The notes under the pieces were generated by a model. That model had not been told where the DNA came from, made no database searches, and saw only the letters and a program-made list of their open reading frames with translations. The translations under genes were made by a program, and so were the position numbers. DNA of 64,000 bases from Bisporella sp. PMI_857 (taxonomy: Eukaryota > Ascomycota > Leotiomycetes > Helotiales > Helotiaceae), in the NCBI GenBank assembly GCA_021307315.1, contig JAJSPD010000024.1, positions 186,001-250,000 on the forward strand, in the 5' to 3' direction. Shown here piece by piece: positions 57,430 to 64,000 of the stretch. Position 1 is the stretch's first letter; each line of letters starts with the position of its first letter.

Positions 57430-60135
57430 ATGTCGTTCAGTATGTCCGTGAGCCAGAAACTCGATCACTTTTCGCCCCCTCCGACTATCGTAGTAGCCTC
57501 TAACGGAGCTGATAAGGCCTGCGTAGGAACCCCAGAAGAAGACTTGGCGAGGAAGGAGCTGTACCAAATCCGACACAGCAAGGTTTTCAGCCCCTCATAT
57601 GCTCGCCAAGAACTGCTTTCACGGCTGATGGTCGCTCTGCAAAATTCCTTCTGCTCAGATATCTCTACTACGTGGGATAAGCGCTTTGGAGATCCTGACG
57701 AACTCTGCAACATCTGTTCCAATCTTCCTCTCTTACCGCGAGTGATTGAGACCCCTGGGCACTCATCAATAGCGCTCGCCTTGTCAGATAAATCTGAAGA
57801 GTATTTCCTCGGGTCATTTAACGAAGTGCAGAGTCGAACCTGGTGCGCTCTTTGCCGCATCGTCAGCGCAATAATATTAAAGGATCGATCATTGGGAAGC
57901 TCAAAGACGGCAAGGGAAGAACCGTGTATCTTACGGCCTGCAATAGGAACATTTCGCACCTACCTCGATCCTAGACATGTCGCTGACGTTTATCTTGGGA
58001 GTGATCCTGTCAATCACATCAAGGGACATATATCTTATAGCCGCTATTGTCACATTCCTCCAAATATATGGTACCGGGGCGCCGCCACATCAGGAACTAA
58101 AGTTCAACGTGCATGGAGTCATTGCTGTTCAAACATTATTGCCGCACAAAATGCCAGGGACCAAAGGATTGACTTTCAGCAAATCAAGTCATGGGTCGAG
58201 CTGTGTGAGAGAGGGCATGGCAGAACCTGTGGCAAACAGGCCTTCGCCTCTGACATTCGGAAGGCCGTGAAGCTCGTTCTGATTGATGTCGTTGAGAATC
58301 GACTTGTACAAGCCGACTCAAGTTTCAGATACATCACGCTCAGTTATGTCTGGGGCGGGGCCAACAAAAATGTGACAATGATCAACAACTTCAACGCTAG
58401 ATGCGAGAGGGGCGGATTGGATGCCGCTTTCTCTGAGTTTCCGGCCGTGATCCAAGATGCCTGGAGAGTTGTCCTTGGCTTGCAAGAGCGGTACCTGTGG
58501 ATCGACAGCCTTTGCATCAAACAGAACGATGACCTAGATCTTGCTGAGCAAATTCCACAAATGGACCGAGTTTACAACCAAGCTCTTCTTACGATTGTTG
58601 CAATGTCTGGTATAAGTGCTGCATCTTCCCTTCCAGGGATAGCTCCAAACTCACGAACACCTATCCATCCAACTGAGAGAACCACATCATGGATCTTTAC
58701 AGCCGAGCCACCGACTTTGGATCGTATCCTGGCTGTTCCATGCTATGAAACGAGAGCATGGACTTACCAGGAGCGACTGTTGTCGAACCGCCGCCTCTTT
58801 CTCACGGACTGGCAGATGTATTTCCAATGCTATCGCTTCGTGTTCCAAGAATCCTACCCTGCCCCGAGGCAGATCGTCCAGGTGAACGCGAACATGAAAA
58901 TGGATGGAGGGCAGAGGTCTCAATTCCTTCTGTCCCACAGTCGGCTGTCGCGATCAACACTCTGGTCCATTGCGAATATGAAACTGACTCGTGCAGAAAC
59001 CAAGGAAAGGTTTACATTGATCGAATGGGAACATGAAAGCTTGAGAATGTACGACCAAATTGTTCGAAATCTATCTGCGAGGGACTTGTTCGTCGAGGAG
59101 GAGATTCTGGAGGCTTTTAAGGGGATTGTGAGTCATTTGGAAAGCCATAGGGCTGGCCCATTCTGTGAAGGAATTCCTATGCAGGTCCTGGATCGAGCGT
59201 TGCTCTGGGTACCAAGCGGGAAGTTCCAAAGAAGAAAGTGTAAGAATCAAAGTCTACAAATCCCAAGCTGGAGCTGGTGCTCCTGGAAAGGAGGGTTTAG
59301 TCATATGTGGGCAACATTCGGGATCTTGTCGGAGGCTTTGTTCTACGACTATCGGCGTCTTCAGACAAGAATACAGGATTTCTTCATCGAAGATTCAGAG
59401 ATGGGGTCTTTTTCTCGAGTTGAGAGGTGCTCGTTCGATACTGACGATCCTTCCACCCCATCCAAGAAAAAGGCACCAGGAGATCTCGGTATTCATCCTC
59501 TAAGAATCCCAGGAAAGTTCCTCCACTTCCACGCTCTAGTGATTCCAGCAAACAGGTTCAGCATCAAAGGGGGTCAGTTGACTAAGAAAGATACCCAAGG
59601 AGAGTGGGATTTGGATTTGTCCGCTGAAGACATGAAGATCTCCTCCCTTGGGGTTGCTTTGGAAGGCGTGTGTTGTACCATGGAATCTTACGAGAAGGAC
59701 GACATTAAAAGGACGTCAACTATTTTCCGACAGCGACCCACCAAATTTAATCCTGATGAGGAGAAAGACCCTCGTATTCCGGCAACGAGGATGAGACCCC
59801 GACGTGGCGGATATTGTGCTGGCTATTTGCTGGGATACGAGGATGACTCTTCTCATTTCTTCACTCAGGCGGAAGATTGCCTCTTGGTGCTGCTTTCAGT
59901 AAACAATCTCCAAACCGAGAAAGTCAAGCCGGTGATACAGAAAGCGAGAGGAGATAGGTATTTGCTATGGGCGTACGCTCCACGCCAGGATAATTGGCAG
60001 TTAGGAAATGTGTTGCTTGTTAAGAAGGGAATGGGGGAAAGGAAGCATACTTGGGAGAGAGTAGGGATTGGGATGATGCTGATGCCTGCATTTGAGGAAG
60101 AAGGGCCGGAGCAGAAGTACCTGGTGTTGGGATAG
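57430..60135 (+). CDS. HET-domain protein (901 aa)
   Basis: A single exon from ATG at 57430 (the frame is open slightly upstream without an ATG). The N-terminal third holds paired cysteines (LCNICSNLP, WCALCRIV) seen in this HET subclass. The HET domain spans about 300-450: RYITLSYVWGGANK, AWRVVLGLQERYLWIDSLCIKQND, MDRVYNQALLTIVAMSG, then RAWTYQERLLSNRRLFLTDWQMYFQC. The C-terminal half has IPSWSWCSWKGG and a long family-typical tail with a final ...EQKYLVLG. No membrane segment. It appears intact and intronless. It lies just downstream of a HET relic, so local duplication and decay of such genes is likely. Confidence 0.92.
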   Translation: MSFSMSVSQKLDHFSPPPTIVVASNGADKACVGTPEEDLARKELYQIRHSKVFSPSYARQELLSRLMVALQNSFCSDISTTWDKRFGDPDELCNICSNLPLLPRVIETPGHSSIALALSDKSEEYFLGSFNEVQSRTWCALCRIVSAIILKDRSLGSSKTAREEPCILRPAIGTFRTYLDPRHVADVYLGSDPVNHIKGHISYSRYCHIPPNIWYRGAATSGTKVQRAWSHCCSNIIAAQNARDQRIDFQQIKSWVELCERGHGRTCGKQAFASDIRKAVKLVLIDVVENRLVQADSSFRYITLSYVWGGANKNVTMINNFNARCERGGLDAAFSEFPAVIQDAWRVVLGLQERYLWIDSLCIKQNDDLDLAEQIPQMDRVYNQALLTIVAMSGISAASSLPGIAPNSRTPIHPTERTTSWIFTAEPPTLDRILAVPCYETRAWTYQERLLSNRRLFLTDWQMYFQCYRFVFQESYPAPRQIVQVNANMKMDGGQRSQFLLSHSRLSRSTLWSIANMKLTRAETKERFTLIEWEHESLRMYDQIVRNLSARDLFVEEEILEAFKGIVSHLESHRAGPFCEGIPMQVLDRALLWVPSGKFQRRKCKNQSLQIPSWSWCSWKGGFSHMWATFGILSEALFYDYRRLQTRIQDFFIEDSEMGSFSRVERCSFDTDDPSTPSKKKAPGDLGIHPLRIPGKFLHFHALVIPANRFSIKGGQLTKKDTQGEWDLDLSAEDMKISSLGVALEGVCCTMESYEKDDIKRTSTIFRQRPTKFNPDEEKDPRIPATRMRPRRGGYCAGYLLGYEDDSSHFFTQAEDCLLVLLSVNNLQTEKVKPVIQKARGDRYLLWAYAPRQDNWQLGNVLLVKKGMGERKHTWERVGIGMMLMPAFEEEGPEQKYLVLG

Positions 60136-61961
60136 AACATTTACGAGCCATCCCTATACCGAAAGCGATCAGTACTGGGCCGAAAGAGAAACCTGGATTG
60201 CTTTTGGTAAGAAATACTTTCACGCATCACAACTATCTACATTTCAGATTGGGATTTGAACCGTTCTGGATGTATGGAGCGGGCTCGTTTTCTAGACTTC
60301 CAGATCTAACGTACAATACATAGCACAGGTATTAATTCGTCTCTTAACTCATTGACTTAATATGCCGAGTGAATTTCCGGACCCATCTGATGGCAAAGAA
60401 CGCCTCTTTTATCGAGATGAGCTCAGCCACCGACCGGCGCTGGTCAACGAGCAAAAGTATGTCTCCGTGTGAGACTGGATCTTGCAAATGCCAGGTCCAC
60501 AACGCTGCTTTGTTACTACGGCCGAGCAATCTCTCGAGAATTTCAGTCGCCGCTATGACAAACAGTGTCCGCTGAGCTCCCCAGAATGCCGCAAGTTCGA
60601 AACTGAATACGCTGTTTGGGTGACTTTTGGCAAGCTGAGCGTTTATTTAATGTTTATTTGGATGAGCAACTAATCGTGTGCTCTTTAGCTGGTTCTGATG
60701 AATATCTACATAAAGTATTTTCCGGCCGTCCTACACTCACAAGTGAATCATTAAGAGCCAAGCGAAAACTGTTTAAGCAACAGCTCTATCAAGCTAAAGA
60801 CCTCCAAGATGCATATCTTTCATTGCATATAAACGCCCATGTTTTTCTCGAGTCGGATAAGTAGCGTATCACAAAAGCCACGATGCTATCTTGAGGTTCG
60901 GAAGCTTGATGTATTGGAAGAATATAATATATTTACGGCTCCACTGAAGGCTCATGATCCACCCATCTGCATACATGTCCAATTTCATAACAAGGTCGTT
61001 CCAGCTTGCCATCAGGATTCTGGCGTCCAGAAACAAACCCTCTTACTCTGGATCCAGCCGCTTAGATCTGAAGATGAGCCACATTACTCTGTCTTGTTAT
61101 CAGCCTATCGTATAATTCGAGACTGGCTACGGGCGTTGAATCCAGGAGCGGCCATTGGTGGGGTTGACAGACTACTCAATGCCTGAAGGATTAGACACGT
61201 TGAATATTGCTTGCTGGGGTTGAATAAATCTTGGGAGGCTTGGACTCTAGATCATTGTTAAGACAAATAGTTAATTTGCGCGGTTTTCCAATTCGGCGTC
61301 TATCAAGAAGGTTCTCCTCTTCGTTGAATTCCTATCCCGCCTCCCGATGGTAATTCTTCTCTGTTTCCCCAATGGCCAAGTCCAGCGTGCTTGATCCGCC
61401 GAGATTTTTTTTCCCCAACATTTAGAGAACAACCCCTGATACAGAGGCTGCCTTAATAATTGTAAATATGTTTCTTCCCACGACTTGACGGAAGTTTCTT
61501 CCATGCCACAATTAACATCATGTATATTACGTGGATGCAATCAAACTAAGGTTTTATGCTGATGTGAGATTTAAATCTCCTCCAGAACCAGCTATTCGCT
61601 TTGTTTCTCGCTAACTAACCTACTTGTTTCTAACGTTTAATGAAGGTCAATTTTTGCTATGATTGGCTGATTATTGACAACCATGGGGCGGTCATCGCAT
61701 TCTCTCGTCCAGTGAGATCAAACCAATCTCGCCCGCTCTAGTGATCTTCCTAAGCGACGCTCCTTCTACGGTCCCCCCAACACGACGATGCAGAGATCTC
61801 TTTTTAAACTTCCAAGATGGTGGTGAAAAGGATGCCCGGCGTTTAGGACCAGATCGTCGTTCCTTTCTTCAACACAGATTTCGTTCGAGGCGGAATTCAT
61901 GATCCGGCGGAGCTTCGCATTTCCGCGCATTCGTCGAGAACTTGTATCGGTGAGAACTGTC
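60136..61961. other. Intergenic with a possible decayed gene at 60362-61186
   Basis: Plus-strand frames in sequence (60362 MPSEFPDPSDGKERLFYRDE; 60616 FWQAERLFNVYLDEQLIV; 60839 to 61186 ending GGVDRLLNA) look protein-like but need frame changes to join, so this may be a broken gene. I do not recognise it. From 61187 to 61961 only the monooxygenase promoter is expected. Confidence 0.35.
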
Positions 61962-63885
61962 ATGGCGAAACGAGTGGTTGTAGTTGGCGCTGGTAGGCCA
62001 AATTAATCATATTTGAGAATCAACTAACTATTTCCAGGATGGGCCGGTCTGGTTGCTGCAAAGACGTAAGTTCTTTCTGCCTTGACGCTTTGAACGCTTG
62101 TGTAAGCTGAGATGCTCACTACGGTAGATATTTGCAAATTGATCCTACGATTGATCTCACTATTATTGATGCTGAAAAATCTGTTGGCGGTGTCTGGTGT
62201 GCTGAAAGAGTTTATCCTGGGTTCTATGCGGACAGTCCGGTAGGAAGTAACGCAATGAACTTCAAAATTCATCAGCAATTGTGAGAGACCGAGGGAAAAG
62301 GCAACGTTGACAGTGTGAATAGGTTGGGCTGTTTGATTTTTCGGATCTCCCCATGAGAAATGTGATCGGTATCAAGGACTGGGCCGATCTACCTGGGAAT
62401 GAAGTGCATCTGTACCTAAAAGCTTATGCGGAGAAATTCGGGCTCCTTCAACGCTTAAGACTTGAGACGAAAGTGTTGCGCGTGACAAGAAATGAGGACT
62501 CGCAACGATGGGATGTAACCCTAGAGGACGGCAAGGAGATCGTGACGTGCGATAAATTGATATTGGCGACTGGTCTAACGTCGGAGCCTAAGTGGCCAGA
62601 TATCCCTTATAAGGAATTCTCTGGTCTAGTGATACATTCTAAAGATGTTGGGATACATCACCAGGCTCTAACTTCGTCGAGAGTGCAGAGGGTCACTGTC
62701 TATGGAGGGAACAAGTCTGCCATTGATACCATCAACCTGTGTATTCTTGCAGGCAAAAAGGTTGACTGGATCATGCGGGAGACTGGAAATGGACCTGGAA
62801 TGATGATTGAGACCAGAAGGCACGGTATTCATGGCGCCGCTCTCGTTGGACGCTGGAAGAATATCTTTACCCCATCTATTTTCTCCACGGACTCCTTCTG
62901 GTATCGATTACTGCACAGTGGGAAAAGTAGCTTTGGAACCTGGGTTTTCAAGCGCTTTTGGCATAAAGCCAGCACTGTTCCGCTCAGCATGGAGCCATAT
63001 AAGACAAGAAGCGAGAACATTGAACAGTTATATCCGGAAACAAGAGAGTGAGTCTGTTGTTTTACATCAATGAGAGCATGTGGCTTATCATTAATTAGCG
63101 CCTTGTTCTTCACGGCATCGATATCTGCTCTTCACGGCAATGAGGAATTCGTCAAGCAGCTTCACAGCGGAGAACTGATCACAGTTCACCGAGCAACTAT
63201 CACATCCGTCCATGATTCCAACGTGTCTCTATCCACTGGAGTTGACCTACCCTCAGACGCGGTCGTATTTGCGACGGGTTGGGACCACGCATGCAAGGTT
63301 CTTGATCCTTCGGCCGCCATTGAACTGGGAATCTCCGCCCCTTTAGAAGCGCAAGATGTCCAAACCGCAAATTACTGGGCCGATCTCCACACCAAAGCCG
63401 ACGCTGACGTCTTGGGAACCCTCCCGGTTCTCGGCCATCCACCGGCATACAACAAGAAACCCGTCACGCAAACACCAACCCGGCTCTATCGACACATCCT
63501 CCCCACAGCTCTTGCAGCCAAAGACGACCATTCTTTGATCTTCCTCGGACAGGTCACCAGCATCATGACCTCTATCTACGCTGAGGTCGCCGCGCTGTGG
63601 GGTGTGGCGTGGATGGAAGATCTTTTGGGGAAGACACACCCGCTGCCATCAAAGGAGGACATGGACTATGAGATCGCGAGGGTAAATGCTTGGTGCGCAA
63701 GGAGGTATCTTGTGAGAGGGGACACGCGGTCGATTGCCTCGGCGGAGATCCAGCACGTTGTCGATCTCTTGATGAAGGATTTGGGACTGGGAGCGCATCG
63801 GAAGGGGTGGTTGATGGATGCGATCGTGCCATACCGCGCACAGGATTATAAGGGAATCGTAGAGGATGTGCTTCGTGGATCATGA
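61962..63885 (+). CDS. FAD-dependent monooxygenase (FMO / Baeyer-Villiger type)
   Basis: Five exons (61962-61992, 62038-62065, 62128-62239, 62323-63047, 63099-63885) give 560 residues; introns are 45-83 bp, GT-AG and in frame. The FAD site is VVVVGAGWAGL at 5-15. VGGVWCAERVYPGFYADSP is followed by VGLFDFSDLPM and ATGLTSEPKWPDIP. The flavin-monooxygenase block reads FSGLVIHSKDVG, and the second nucleotide site VYGGNKSAIDT has Gly-Gly-Asn in place of the usual Gly-x-Gly. The C-terminal part (FLGQVTSIMTSIYAEVAALW) is typical of fungal members. It oxygenates a small substrate with NAD(P)H; the substrate is unknown. Very short first exons were set by the FAD motif. Confidence 0.9.
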
Positions 63886-64000
63886 TTTGTAGGTACTACA
63901 GCTGCGCCTTGGACTGCCGAAATCTTCAGTCGGGATATTTGAGCGTTTCAAAAATGACTTGGTCTGCTTATGTCGAAGCTAAATTACTCTGCATATTCAG

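Noticed and set aside
60251..60261. tRNA B-box-like GGTTCAAATCC on the minus strand
   Set aside because: No matching A box or acceptor stem around it.
1..64000. Starship-type giant element
   Set aside because: No tyrosine-recombinase captain gene was recognised in either strand, so no boundary can be proposed.

Overview
The window is nuclear DNA of a filamentous ascomycete (Pezizomycotina; Leotiomycetes is my best guess, an inference from protein flavour only). Genes carry many short GT-AG introns (43-83 bp, one candidate of 153 bp). The content is typical of such fungi: HET-domain proteins, a NACHT-WD40 protein, a HET-S-like protein, a 2EXR protein, MFS carriers, a P450, a flavin monooxygenase and small secreted proteins. 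Compact gene blocks alternate with AT-rich, gene-poor stretches holding relic repeats. No rRNA, tRNA or CRISPR was found.

0-9.9 kb: a partial regulator joining a dsRNA-binding-like region, an HMG box and a C2H2-type finger; a small Ser-rich gene; a putative small secreted peptide; two weak small genes; then sparse sequence. 9.9-25.2 kb: a catabolic-looking neighbourhood. It holds a JEN-type carboxylate carrier, a TRI12-type MFS pump, a fumarylacetoacetase-family hydrolase, a small cupin, a LigB/DODA extradiol ring-cleavage dioxygenase and an aldehyde-dehydrogenase homologue that has lost its catalytic residues and gained a C-terminal membrane anchor. Two divergent pairs (hydrolase/cupin and dioxygenase/ALDH-like) suggest shared promoters. 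Ring opening, then C-C hydrolysis, then acid transport is a plausible logic, but the substrate is unknown.

25.2-28.9 kb is gene-poor and contains a five-unit tandem array with a period of about 62 bp; a stray copy lies 15 kb away. 28.3-34.3 kb holds a divergent het-S/nwd2-type pair. The HET-S-like protein has a HeLo domain with His33 and two C-terminal amyloid pseudo-repeats. The STAND protein starts with a matching amyloid motif, then NACHT and about 12.5 WD40 repeats. Two 308-bp copies of one repeat, in opposite orientation, bracket the pair.

35.1-44.1 kb is mostly ordinary: a multi-pass membrane protein, a 2EXR protein, a 1-acylglycerol-3-phosphate acyltransferase, the glutaminase subunit of PLP synthase, and a cytochrome P450. 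44.1-60.1 kb is rich in incompatibility-type genes: two intact HET genes and two HET relics, plus an imine-reductase-like pseudogene, a Cys-rich secreted protein and a TA-flanked 173-bp MITE that also occurs near 14 kb. The window ends with a five-exon flavin-dependent monooxygenase. All exon joins were made by eye from splice signals and reading frame; nothing was checked against transcripts or databases.
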